Source: Brevibacillus choshinensis (lineage in GTDB: Bacteria > Bacillota > Bacilli > Brevibacillales > Brevibacillaceae). Taken from it: DNA of 64,000 nt. Below the pieces are notes generated by a model. That model did not search any database, was not told where the DNA came from, and saw nothing but the letters and a program-made list of their open reading frames with translations. Positions 26,238 to 34,325 of the stretch are shown here, in pieces. Within the stretch, counting starts at the first letter, position 1, and every line of letters starts with the position of its first letter. A program made the position numbers and the translations under genes. Location of the stretch: contig NZ_LJJB01000010.1 in the NCBI RefSeq assembly GCF_001420695.1, positions 1 through 64,000 of the forward strand. Direction: 5' to 3'.

Positions 26238-27539
26238 ATGCATAGATCTGAACACGATTTTGATGTCATTGTTATCGGCGGCGGTCCATCTGGATTGATG
26301 GCTGCTGTCGCTGCTTCCAGTCAGGGAGCGAGAGTCTGTCTGGTGGAAAAAGGCGGCAAGCTGGGACGGAAGCTGATTATCTCAGGTGGCGGTCGATGCA
26401 ATGTGACCAATGCCAAGGAGCAGGATGAACTGATCAAGCAGATGCCGGGAAACGGACGCTTCATGTACAGCGCATTCGCTCAGTTTAGCAATCGGGAAAT
26501 CATCCAGTTTTTCGAGGGGCTCGGGGTCGCACTGAAAGAAGAGGATCGCGGTCGTATGTTCCCTGTGACAGATAAAGCCGTCACGGTCGCCCAAGCTCTG
26601 ATAGACAAATTAAAAAGACAAGGCGCGACCATTCGCTTAAACAGCGCAGTGAAGCAAGTCCTGTATGCAAATGGCCGCACGGTCGGAATCCAGCTGCAAT
26701 CCGGTGAAGAACTGTCTGCTGCCTGTGTCATTATTGCCGTCGGTGGTTGTTCCGTACCACAGACTGGTTCCACCGGTGATGGATACACATGGGCCAAAGA
26801 TGCCGGACATACGATTACCGACCTGTATCCGACGGAAGTACCACTGGTGGCAAACGATTCGTTCATCCACGATAAATCGTTGCAGGGACTTTCTCTGCGC
26901 GATGTGGAAATGACACTGTACGCCCCGAACGGGAAAAAGGTCAACACACAGGAAGGTGACATGATCTTTACCCATCAGGGCTTGTCCGGTCCCTCCTCTC
27001 TGCGAATGGGTCATTATGTCTCCATTACGCAGCGCAAGCACGGGTCCGTTCCGCTTTCCCTTACGCTTGATCTCATGCCTAGCAAGTCCACAGAAGAAAT
27101 TACAGCGGAAAGCTGGAGCCTTTTGGAGGAGCAGCCGAAGAAAGCAGTGAAAAACGTCCTGAAAGGATATTTGCCAGAACGGATCATTCCGCTCTTGCTC
27201 TCGCTCTCTTCCATTCCTGAGGATACGACGCTCAGCCACATGCGCAAACAGGAATGGGCAGGCTTGGCGAAATTCATTAAGGCATTCCCGCTGACGATCA
27301 CAGGAACACTCTCCTTGCAGGAAGCGTTCATCACTGGCGGTGGGGTCAGCGTAAAAGAAATTGATCCGCGCACGATGCAATCCAAATGTATGGATGGCCT
27401 CTACTTTGCCGGAGAAGTGATGGACGTGCACGCACACACGGGCGGTTACAATATTACGATCGCCTTTTCCTCCGGACATGTCGCAGGAACACACAGCGCC
27501 CTCGAAGCGCTGGAAAAATATTCTGCAAATGAGGTTTAA
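26238..27539 (+). CDS. HI0933/BaiN-family FAD-dependent oxidoreductase
   Basis: A 433-residue flavoprotein. The N-terminal GGGPSGLMAAVAAS binds the ADP part of FAD, GRKLIISGGGRCNVTN is the family signature, and AGEVMDVHAHTGGYNITIAF near the C-terminus contacts the isoalloxazine. The family (COG2081) is widespread; most members have no proven substrate. The gene follows the GNAT gene after 71 bp, so cotranscription is possible. Confidence 0.9.
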   Translation: MHRSEHDFDVIVIGGGPSGLMAAVAASSQGARVCLVEKGGKLGRKLIISGGGRCNVTNAKEQDELIKQMPGNGRFMYSAFAQFSNREIIQFFEGLGVALKEEDRGRMFPVTDKAVTVAQALIDKLKRQGATIRLNSAVKQVLYANGRTVGIQLQSGEELSAACVIIAVGGCSVPQTGSTGDGYTWAKDAGHTITDLYPTEVPLVANDSFIHDKSLQGLSLRDVEMTLYAPNGKKVNTQEGDMIFTHQGLSGPSSLRMGHYVSITQRKHGSVPLSLTLDLMPSKSTEEITAESWSLLEEQPKKAVKNVLKGYLPERIIPLLLSLSSIPEDTTLSHMRKQEWAGLAKFIKAFPLTITGTLSLQEAFITGGGVSVKEIDPRTMQSKCMDGLYFAGEVMDVHAHTGGYNITIAFSSGHVAGTHSALEALEKYSANEV

Positions 27540-27572
27540 GTAGGGCCAGAACGGGGAAGCTAAAGAGAAGGT

Positions 27573-27628
27573 ACTCTTTTTGGAAAAGAGTGATCAGCAT
27601 CTTACTCCCCCCTAGTTGTAAGATGCTG
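27573..27628. repeat. Two tandem perfect hairpins after the flavoprotein gene
   Basis: ACTCTTTT/AAAAGAGT and CAGCATCTTAC/GTAAGATGCTG (27595-27605 and 27618-27628) are both perfect. Neither has a T-run, so they are not simple terminators; a real terminator follows at 27668. They may stabilise the mRNA 3' end. Confidence 0.45.
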
Positions 27629-27667
27629 GTTATCACACCTTTACTCCCTTTATCTTCCCTATATGGA

Positions 27668-27702
27668 GCGTCGCCTCGGTGAGCGACGCTTCTTTTTTTT
27701 TT
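27668..27702 (+). terminator. Rho-independent terminator of the flavoprotein gene
   Basis: GCGTCGC and GCGACGC arms followed by a long T-run. Confidence 0.85.
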
Positions 27703-27727
27703 GCTCCATGGGGCCATTCTCATAAAC

Positions 27728-27760
27728 GAAAAAACACCCAATGCGATCCGCACGGGTGTC
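27728..27760 (-). terminator. Terminator of the TPM/EzrA-like operon
   Basis: ACACCC and GGGTGT arms with a minus-strand T-run (AAAAAA on plus at 27729-27734). Confidence 0.6.
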
Positions 27761-27780
27761 TCGTTCTTGCTCTCTTTTCA

Positions 27781-27978
27781 TCATCCTACCGCTTGGTACA
27801 AATAGGCAAAGCCAGCCATTATAAAAGCGAAGCCAAGCAAGTAAAAGGTGTTTGCGCGTTGCTTGACCCGCTTTTCATCTCCTTTGAAATGGGCCGTCAT
27901 ACGGGACTTCCAGCGTTTCGTTCGAGGCTGGATCATCACTATGACGCCGATCAGGAGAAGAAACAGAGGAAAATTCAA
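27781..27978 (-). CDS. Small two-helix membrane protein, 65 residues
   Basis: Two hydrophobic segments (about 3-17 and 44-62) flank a basic middle (RTKRWKSRMTAHFKGDEKRV), a hairpin membrane topology. It starts with TTG, 7 bases after AGGGGTGA, and 7 bases after the stop of the large TPM/EzrA-like gene, so the two form an operon. Family unknown; the linkage suggests a partner of that protein. Confidence 0.65.
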   Translation of the reverse strand: MNFPLFLLLIGVIVMIQPRTKRWKSRMTAHFKGDEKRVKQRANTFYLLGFAFIMAGFAYLYQAVG

Positions 27979-27985
27979 AGACGTC

Positions 27986-30454
27986 TCACCCCTTTTTCTT
28001 CCTCCGCAGCAACCAGCGCGTCTCCGTTTCCTCTGGAGCCCCTTCGACTACCAGACGCGCCTCTTCTGCTAACTGATAGGCTTCCGCGAAAGCCAGCTGT
28101 CTAAACGACTGCTCTGCTTTTGTCAGTAAATCGTTCACTTGACGGTTTTGTCTACGATAGCGGTTGGTGTACTGAATAGCTCCTTCCGCCAACTGGCACG
28201 TCGAGATAATCCGTTCTGCCATCCGCTCCGTCTCGCCTACTAATTCGTTGGCGTCCTGGATGAGAATCGAAACCTCCTCCAGATCGTAGCGATATTGCTC
28301 CATCATCGCCTTGATTCGTGCTAACGTCTGCACCACTTCTTCAAACAAATACTTCAAATGATCAGGAATACCTGGTAGATAGCTTCTCTTGATTTGCTGG
28401 CGAACCCGTACCAGTGTCCCAGAGATTCGCTCTAGTTCATCGAGTGCATCATCCTCTGTCTCGATGACCAAGTACGGTGACTCGACCTCTGAATTCCCTT
28501 CTTCCCACTCTGCTGGACGCTTGGGAATGACCAACTCGTACTCTTCTTCACCATCGAGTTCTGGTTCCACTGTCTTTTGCTGAGTCGTAGGAGCGGGAGC
28601 TTGGCGTGGGGAGGACGGGAATGGGATCGCTTTTGCATTCAGCAACACGTCACGCTCTGCCTTGCTTACTTCCGCAGCAGAGACTTCTGCCGTTTGTGGA
28701 TATACTGTTTCATATTCTTCATCTGCCTCATAGTCGTAGGCCTTCCCAGTCTCTTTGTCTGAACGAGCAGGCTGGTAGACTGGGGCCGGTTCCGCTTGTT
28801 CTGCATGCTGATCTTCATGCTGATCTTCATGCTGATCTTCGATGATAGCCTGTAGCTGGTCATGCTCTACAGAAAGCACCTCTGACTGGAAGGCCTCGTC
28901 AGCATCCCCATCCCTGTTTTCTTTTGGCTGTTCGACCAAATGTACGTCGGCAGGCTTGGCTTGCGCTGCTGCCGCTTCTCTTTGCGCCAGCACCGCTTCT
29001 TCCAAGCTCTGATAAGTGGCGTCCATCAATACCTCAAACGCTTTTTGATGGGTCTGAACCATTTCCAGACTGCCTTCTTCCAGGGCGCTTTTTGACGCCG
29101 CCAGCAGTTGCTTGGCTTGCATCAAAGCATTTTCCAGCGTATCCTGCTCCAACTGGAAGCCATCGCGAACAACCTGATCAATGCCTTCTTCGAGCTGTTT
29201 AAATTCCTCTGGCAGTTCCTTCTTAATGCGCTGGACCATCGCTGGGATCTGCTCCATCGATTTGTTCACGTTCTCCAGCAGCTGCTGCGCTTTCATTGTC
29301 GTTTCATAGGCCTGTACATCATCTCCAGCGGCACGCGAGGTTTTGACCAGCTTGCGCATCGTTTCGACTTCATCCAGTGTCGACTTTAGCTCATGAAACG
29401 AAAGTCCGTACTCCAGCCGCAAGTCAGATAGACGTCGTTCTACTTGCTCAACCAGCTTACCGATTTCCGGGATGACGACCTTGTTTTCCTGTTTGGTTAC
29501 CGCCACTTTGGACGTGTCTGTTTTCAGTTCCGCCAATTCCTGCTCGATTTCGGTGATCGCCGCTCTGGCTTCATCCAGCATACCGAGCGCCAACGTAAAG
29601 CGGAAGCGATCGCATGCTTCCTCCGCATCGAGAATCATCATTTCCACATCGGGAATACGGATGCGCAGGAGATTTTCTTTTTTATCAGCGAGATGATGGT
29701 ACCGAACCTCTGTCATGCCACTGGAGCGGCGCAATGGTTTTTCTACTTCGATGACATTGATTTTTTCTACCAGCTCTTCTTTCCAGTCTTCCACATCATC
29801 TACTTGTGCAAAAATGGACCGGCGACGCATCATGGCATAAATCAGACCGACGGAAAGTCCTGCAAAGACCACCCCAATCAAGTAAATCCACCATGGCACG
29901 CTAGCAAGACCTGATCCTTCCTTTTCTTTCGTTTGGGCATCAGGCTGATCAGTTGTGGCCGCGGTCGTTGCACCTTGGTTTGTTTTGATTCTATCCAGTT
30001 CAGAATTGACTTCTGTGATCAGTGTCTGGATTCCGGTCAAATATTGCTTCTGATTGCGAAACGGGTCGTAGTAGGAAGTAATTTTATCGTGGAGCATCTC
30101 GAGATTCGCACCTTTGGACTGCAAGGAAGGACCCGCGTATACTCCTAATTGCTCCGTATCCATATCGAGGACAACCATCAAGGCATCATCGGCCAGATTG
30201 TAATTATCAAACAGCTTCTGTGCGTAAATATCGGGAGACTCCGCTTCAGGAGATGTGCTCTCTACCACAACGACTTTGTAGCTGCCTGGATTCTCTTTGA
30301 GGGCATTAGCGAATTTCGTTCGATCTTCTTTTTTCAAATAGTTGTCAGCGTCCTGCACGACTTCATCTGATTTATCTGGAAACGGCGTGGCAAAAGCCGG
30401 ATTCGCATATAGTAACATGCCTGCCAGACAGAGCATGAATAATGAACGTTTCAC
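27986..30454 (-). CDS. TPM-domain membrane protein with long EzrA-like cytoplasmic coiled coil
   Basis: An 822-residue protein. It has a signal peptide (1-22, ending AFA), an extracytoplasmic TPM (TLP18.3/Psb32/MOLO-1) domain (about 25-155), one membrane helix (187-209), then some 600 residues of mostly helical, Glu/Gln-rich sequence with a low-complexity linker near 490-650 that contains three exact DQHE-type repeats. The topology after the helix recalls EzrA, the FtsZ-ring regulator, and the gene sits beside a refZ-like gene, where B. subtilis has ezrA nearby. Whether it replaces EzrA is inference. A small membrane protein gene follows. Confidence 0.7.
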   Translation of the reverse strand: MKRSLFMLCLAGMLLYANPAFATPFPDKSDEVVQDADNYLKKEDRTKFANALKENPGSYKVVVVESTSPEAESPDIYAQKLFDNYNLADDALMVVLDMDTEQLGVYAGPSLQSKGANLEMLHDKITSYYDPFRNQKQYLTGIQTLITEVNSELDRIKTNQGATTAATTDQPDAQTKEKEGSGLASVPWWIYLIGVVFAGLSVGLIYAMMRRRSIFAQVDDVEDWKEELVEKINVIEVEKPLRRSSGMTEVRYHHLADKKENLLRIRIPDVEMMILDAEEACDRFRFTLALGMLDEARAAITEIEQELAELKTDTSKVAVTKQENKVVIPEIGKLVEQVERRLSDLRLEYGLSFHELKSTLDEVETMRKLVKTSRAAGDDVQAYETTMKAQQLLENVNKSMEQIPAMVQRIKKELPEEFKQLEEGIDQVVRDGFQLEQDTLENALMQAKQLLAASKSALEEGSLEMVQTHQKAFEVLMDATYQSLEEAVLAQREAAAAQAKPADVHLVEQPKENRDGDADEAFQSEVLSVEHDQLQAIIEDQHEDQHEDQHAEQAEPAPVYQPARSDKETGKAYDYEADEEYETVYPQTAEVSAAEVSKAERDVLLNAKAIPFPSSPRQAPAPTTQQKTVEPELDGEEEYELVIPKRPAEWEEGNSEVESPYLVIETEDDALDELERISGTLVRVRQQIKRSYLPGIPDHLKYLFEEVVQTLARIKAMMEQYRYDLEEVSILIQDANELVGETERMAERIISTCQLAEGAIQYTNRYRRQNRQVNDLLTKAEQSFRQLAFAEAYQLAEEARLVVEGAPEETETRWLLRRKKKG
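28804..28839. repeat. Three tandem 12-bp repeats inside the TPM/EzrA-like gene
   Basis: CATGCTGATCTT occurs three times without mismatch, encoding EDQH repeats in the acidic linker (about residues 538-549). Such an array can change copy number by slippage without a frameshift. Confidence 0.85.
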
Positions 30455-30501
30455 TTGTCATACAACCCCTTAGCGTATGTATTCATGGGAGAGGGTATTG
30501 C

Positions 30502-31104
30502 TTATGCATCTAGCAAGCATGCCCGCAGATAGCGCATGATGGAGGCTTGCAGCCATAAGGCGAACTCCTCAGAGTACGGTTCCAGATCATAGACCTGGCG
30601 AACCATTTGAGCTTGCAAAAATGGATACGTCATTTGACTGATAACAGCCAAGACGATTTTGTCCGCAGATACGGATTGAAATTCTTCTGATGCAATGCCT
30701 ATGTCAATGACTCGGGACAATCCATGCTTCCAACGGCTGATGTAGAGGGTCAACACTTCCCTCGCCAGCATGGACTCTACACTCAATTCTCGCTGGATCA
30801 GCCTAGTGATCGGAGCGTGCTCGCACTGAAAACGCAAATAGAGCCCGATAATCTGTTCGAGTCGTTCGTATGGTGGTGCATTTTTATATTCGATTTCCTG
30901 CTCTTCTACCAGCCGGAATAACGTATCAAAATAAGAGGCAATCAAGGTTTCCAGTACGCCCTGCTTCCCCTGAAAGTGATAGGAGATGAGTGCGGAGTTC
31001 ACCTGAGCCTCCTCGGCAATATGTCGAACCGATGTACCTTTGTAGCCATGTATGTCAAATAGCTTAGCCGCTGCTGACAGGATGCGCATCTTCGTCTGAT
31101 CCAT
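30502..31104 (-). CDS. refZ: TetR-family regulator, probable RefZ (YttP)
   Basis: A 200-residue TetR-type protein with an N-terminal HTH (about 25-47: SVRHIAEEAQVNSALISYHF) and a helical ligand/dimer domain. In B. subtilis RefZ binds sites near the origin and affects FtsZ placement at sporulation onset. The assignment rests on length, the HTH sequence and position: rpsD and a DgcP-like gene follow in the same region, as around B. subtilis refZ. AGGAGGGAC precedes the ATG. A plain TetR regulator is the alternative. Confidence 0.7.
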   Translation of the reverse strand: MDQTKMRILSAAAKLFDIHGYKGTSVRHIAEEAQVNSALISYHFQGKQGVLETLIASYFDTLFRLVEEQEIEYKNAPPYERLEQIIGLYLRFQCEHAPITRLIQRELSVESMLAREVLTLYISRWKHGLSRVIDIGIASEEFQSVSADKIVLAVISQMTYPFLQAQMVRQVYDLEPYSEEFALWLQASIMRYLRACLLDA

Positions 31105-31282
31105 TGCCTAGTCCCTCCTGTATTGGTGCATCACCAAAGGCCAGTCAGGTTTCTCATCCATTGTACTGATGATTCGACGTAAAAAGATAGTCTAGTTTGT
31201 TAGTTCGACAAAGTTTTCCAGTATTCCTCCTACGACTGGACGAGCTATGATAAAAAAACCACTATCTAGGCTGGTTCATGGA

Positions 31283-31319
31283 GGAGCGACCGCGTTTAAG
31301 CGGAAAGTTTATTCGCTCC
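31283..31319. repeat. Nested inverted repeat in the refZ-EEP intergenic region
   Basis: Outer arms GGAGCGA (31283-31289) and TCGCTCC (31313-31319), inner arms CCGC (31290-31293) and GCGG (31300-31303). No T-run follows. It is immediately followed by the larger palindrome at 31321. Confidence 0.5.
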
Positions 31320-31320
31320 A

Positions 31321-31350
31321 GAATTCATAAGCATTCGCGCTTATGAATTC
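31321..31350. repeat. Perfect 12-bp-arm palindrome
   Basis: GAATTCATAAGC (31321-31332) and GCTTATGAATTC (31339-31350) are exact inverted copies around ATTCGC. It lies in the 298-bp gap between the divergent refZ-like gene and the secreted EEP gene, 53 bp before the latter. It has no T-run, so an operator or a DNA structure is more likely than a terminator. Nothing else in this gap looks like a gene. Confidence 0.6.
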
Positions 31351-31402
31351 CTGCACGATAAAAAAAGCTCCCTATTTATGTCGACGTCGCAAAGGAGGTA
31401 CC

Positions 31403-32245
31403 ATGAGAAAAAAATGGCTACCACTCACCTTGTGTCTCACCCTGTTTACCTTTCCGACAGGAGGAGCGATCATCCGGAATATTGCCCCATCCTCCGAGTC
31501 TCTGTCAAGTAATTACGAGCATCCACTGTCCGTCGTTACGTATAACATTCGGGGATGTCGTACGGATTCGGGAAATGCCGATCCCGAGTTCGTCATTGCT
31601 GCACTCCATTCTCTCCATGCAGATGTCATTGCCCTACAAGAAGTGGATAACAACCTACCACGCTCCCAGTTTGTGAATCAGGTCGAAGCGATCGCGAAAG
31701 GACTTGAGATGAACTACGCCTACGGACCATCCATTGATTTTGTGATCGGAACATATGGCAATGCCGTGCTCAGCAAGTACCCCATTCAACATGCCGAACT
31801 AAAGAAACTCCCTGCTGACTGGGAGCCAAGAAGTATGTTGGATGTAACGATTGACTGGAATGGCGAACCGCTTCATGTCCTGGTTTCACATTTAGGCGTA
31901 AAAAAGTCAGAACATAGAGATCAAATTGAATCATTGCACGCTTATTTGCAAGAAAAGTCGTACAAGTACAGCATACTGCTCGGTGATTTCAACATGCTCC
32001 CCACCGATCCATTACTCGATACCTTGCGAGGTGTGTACCGCGATCCTGCACACGAACAGAAGCATGCACTTCGCACCCTAAAACATACGCGTACCCCTAA
32101 AGAGATCGATCGCATTTTCCTATCACCTGAGCTAGCCTTCATCGATGCTTCTGCACCTGCCATCGGGCCTTCTGATCATTTTCCAGTTCAGATGAGGCTG
32201 AAGAAACTGGTCTTTCCCAGCAAAGAGGCGATCTCCTCCAACTGA
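31403..32245 (+). CDS. Secreted endonuclease/exonuclease/phosphatase family protein
   Basis: A 280-residue exported hydrolase of the EEP (DNase I/sphingomyelinase-like) superfamily. A signal sequence covers about 1-25. The fold motifs are all present: VVTYNIRGC (Asn), ALQEVD (metal Glu), VSHLGV, LLGDFNMLP (Asp and Asn) and SDHFPV (catalytic Asp-His). AAAGGAGGT precedes ATG 31403. The substrate could be nucleic acid, phospholipid or another phosphodiester; not distinguishable. Confidence 0.87.
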   Translation: MRKKWLPLTLCLTLFTFPTGGAIIRNIAPSSESLSSNYEHPLSVVTYNIRGCRTDSGNADPEFVIAALHSLHADVIALQEVDNNLPRSQFVNQVEAIAKGLEMNYAYGPSIDFVIGTYGNAVLSKYPIQHAELKKLPADWEPRSMLDVTIDWNGEPLHVLVSHLGVKKSEHRDQIESLHAYLQEKSYKYSILLGDFNMLPTDPLLDTLRGVYRDPAHEQKHALRTLKHTRTPKEIDRIFLSPELAFIDASAPAIGPSDHFPVQMRLKKLVFPSKEAISSN

Positions 32246-32275
32246 TGTCGGACAAAGACCGCCTCTGGGTACAGT

Positions 32276-33178
32276 TTATTTGGCTGATTGACGTTCTTCC
32301 GGATTGGGAAGCGGCTTGACTTTCCCGTAATTTTGCAGGTACGTTTCCACTTGGGAATGCTCGCGAACACGGTGCCCATTCAAATCATATTGTGATTGGA
32401 TGGACATGTTGATAGTAGCCGGGAGCATACTCGTCTTGTTGTAGTAGACCGTGTACTCCGCATTTACGTCCATTTGATCCACGATCTCTTTGACATTCGG
32501 CGCAGCCTGGGATTGGATCCGCGGACCTTTGTGGCCTGTCGAGCTCTTTTTCCAATCCCCATCAGACAAAGCCATCGCTAATTTCAGCCTTGGTTTGTAA
32601 GAAGCGGTAGACGTAGACTGAATCTGGGAGCCCGAGGACTGCTCGCTCATTTGAGTCACCAGCCAGCTTTTCAACTTCTTAGGATCGAGCGTGACTCTTA
32701 CTGCTTCTAAGTCATCATTTGGATCCTCATCTGGCAGAGGAAGCACGTTCTTTTTCATTTCCGCCATCTGTTGAAACGCGTAAGCTGGATCCCAGTTATT
32801 CATTTCCTGCTGAAAGGCTGCCTGTGTATGGGTGACACTCTTCCAATTTGGATCGCTGCCCTGCTTGGCATACAGCTTTTCTCCCTGATGCAAAAGGCTA
32901 AGATTGTTTACCCGATTTTCGTCTGGCATAGACAGCTTCACATTCATATAGACGGCGTCTTTATCTTTTCGTCCAGAAAAGTTTACGACGTTGCCATTTG
33001 CACTGTTTTCCGTGAGTAACTTGGTAAGACCGTGAAATTCGTAAGCATCTTGTGTAGTGAAATGATCGCTTACCTGATCAAACGTCGAACCCGCGTTTTG
33101 CTTTACCCCCATTTGATTGCAGCCGCCCAAGGCTGAGCATAAAAGGGTCACGAGACAAATCATCCAACCTTTGCGCAT
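32276..33178 (-). CDS. Lipoprotein of unknown function
   Basis: A 300-residue protein with a lipoprotein signal peptide: MRKGWMICLVTLLCSALGGC gives the lipobox LGGC with Cys20 as the lipidated residue. The remainder is soluble, with beta-rich segments (MNVKLSMPDENRVNNLSLLH, YTVYYNKTSMLPATINMSIQ) reminiscent of LolA-like outer-leaflet lipoproteins such as those with DUF6612-type domains, but I cannot assign a family. It is monocistronic, convergent with the EEP gene. Confidence 0.75.
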   Translation of the reverse strand: MRKGWMICLVTLLCSALGGCNQMGVKQNAGSTFDQVSDHFTTQDAYEFHGLTKLLTENSANGNVVNFSGRKDKDAVYMNVKLSMPDENRVNNLSLLHQGEKLYAKQGSDPNWKSVTHTQAAFQQEMNNWDPAYAFQQMAEMKKNVLPLPDEDPNDDLEAVRVTLDPKKLKSWLVTQMSEQSSGSQIQSTSTASYKPRLKLAMALSDGDWKKSSTGHKGPRIQSQAAPNVKEIVDQMDVNAEYTVYYNKTSMLPATINMSIQSQYDLNGHRVREHSQVETYLQNYGKVKPLPNPEERQSAK

Positions 33179-33254
33179 AATTACCCCTCCTTCACGCTAC
33201 TCTGGCAAAGCTCATCCCTCATAGCGTTTCCGGGGGAGAAAAAGGTTATTCTCG

Positions 33255-34250
33255 CTATACGGAGTAGTAGAGCACACCTTCCTGTTCTCGCACATCCACT
33301 TGATGCAAGATCGTCAGCAAATCAATGTGCCCCAATGTTTCCGAGATGGTAAGCGGCAGTTCTTTTTCATACAGAGTTGGAAAGAGCAGAGCCGTCAGTT
33401 CGTAGGCTGTCTTTTCTCCGTCTCCGAGCAGTCGACGAAGCGTATCTGTCCGTTCCCAGTTTTTTCGCAATCGGGCGAGGATCAGCTCTCGATGGTCCAG
33501 TACTGGTTCCCCATGTCCTGACAACACCTGCTCAATGTCCATATCCGCACACATTTGCAGAGCTGTTCGATACTGCACCAACGTCAAAGGGCGCACGCTA
33601 CTACGGTCGCGTGGAGGCTCGATAAAGGCGTTGGAGGAGATCCGCTTGATGATATGGTCCCCTCCGATCATCACGCGGTCAGAAGCGCGGTATAAAGACA
33701 AATGGCTCTGGCTGTGGCCGGGGGTATACATGACTTGCCACTGCGACAAGTGTGGAACAGTCTGTTCGTGCTTCAGATGTACATCAATACGACTCGTTTC
33801 CGAAAATGTTTTCATAAGTTGGTGAAATCGTTGAATGATGTACATTTTCTCTTGAGGTACACCGCTCTGCTTGTACAGGTCCGTAAAAAACCGGTCATGA
33901 AAGTCCATGAATTCCTCGTCGAGCTCGATATACGGAGCCGCCAGTGGATGAGCCAGTGTCTTTGCCCCAGAGATTTGTCTGACCCGCTCCAACAGTCCGC
34001 AATGGTCAACATGATGGTGAGTGAGCACGATTTGCTCAATCTGCTCAATACTCATTCCGATCGAGCTTAGTCCGTTTGTAAGAGCCTGCCACGCCTCTTC
34101 GGTGAGTGGTCCTACGTCGATCAGCGTCAGCTTCTCGCCTTTTACAAGGTACACATTGACAGGACCTACGTTAAATGGAGTCGGTAGCTCCAACCGAAAC
34201 ACATCTGGTGCCATTTCTTGCGCGATTCCTCGCTGAACGTGTGGTGTCAT
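33255..34250 (-). CDS. MBL-fold metallohydrolase
   Basis: A 331-residue metallo-beta-lactamase-fold hydrolase. The metal motif THHHVDHCG (HxHxDH) is near residue 76, the second-site His is in TPGHSQSHLSLY, and IGGDHI supplies the bridging Asp. A C-terminal winged-helix-like extension (from about 240) is common in this subgroup of glyoxalase-II-like or LACTB2-like enzymes. GGGAGGAAATCAG precedes ATG 34250. It is downstream of the dgcP-like gene in the same direction. Substrate unknown. Confidence 0.87.
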   Translation of the reverse strand: MTPHVQRGIAQEMAPDVFRLELPTPFNVGPVNVYLVKGEKLTLIDVGPLTEEAWQALTNGLSSIGMSIEQIEQIVLTHHHVDHCGLLERVRQISGAKTLAHPLAAPYIELDEEFMDFHDRFFTDLYKQSGVPQEKMYIIQRFHQLMKTFSETSRIDVHLKHEQTVPHLSQWQVMYTPGHSQSHLSLYRASDRVMIGGDHIIKRISSNAFIEPPRDRSSVRPLTLVQYRTALQMCADMDIEQVLSGHGEPVLDHRELILARLRKNWERTDTLRRLLGDGEKTAYELTALLFPTLYEKELPLTISETLGHIDLLTILHQVDVREQEGVLYYSV

Positions 34251-34325
34251 CTGATTTCCTCCCGTAAACCTCTCAATGATTGGCCCCTTTTTTCCGAAAA
34301 AAGAAAAGAGAGCCAATGTCTGGCT

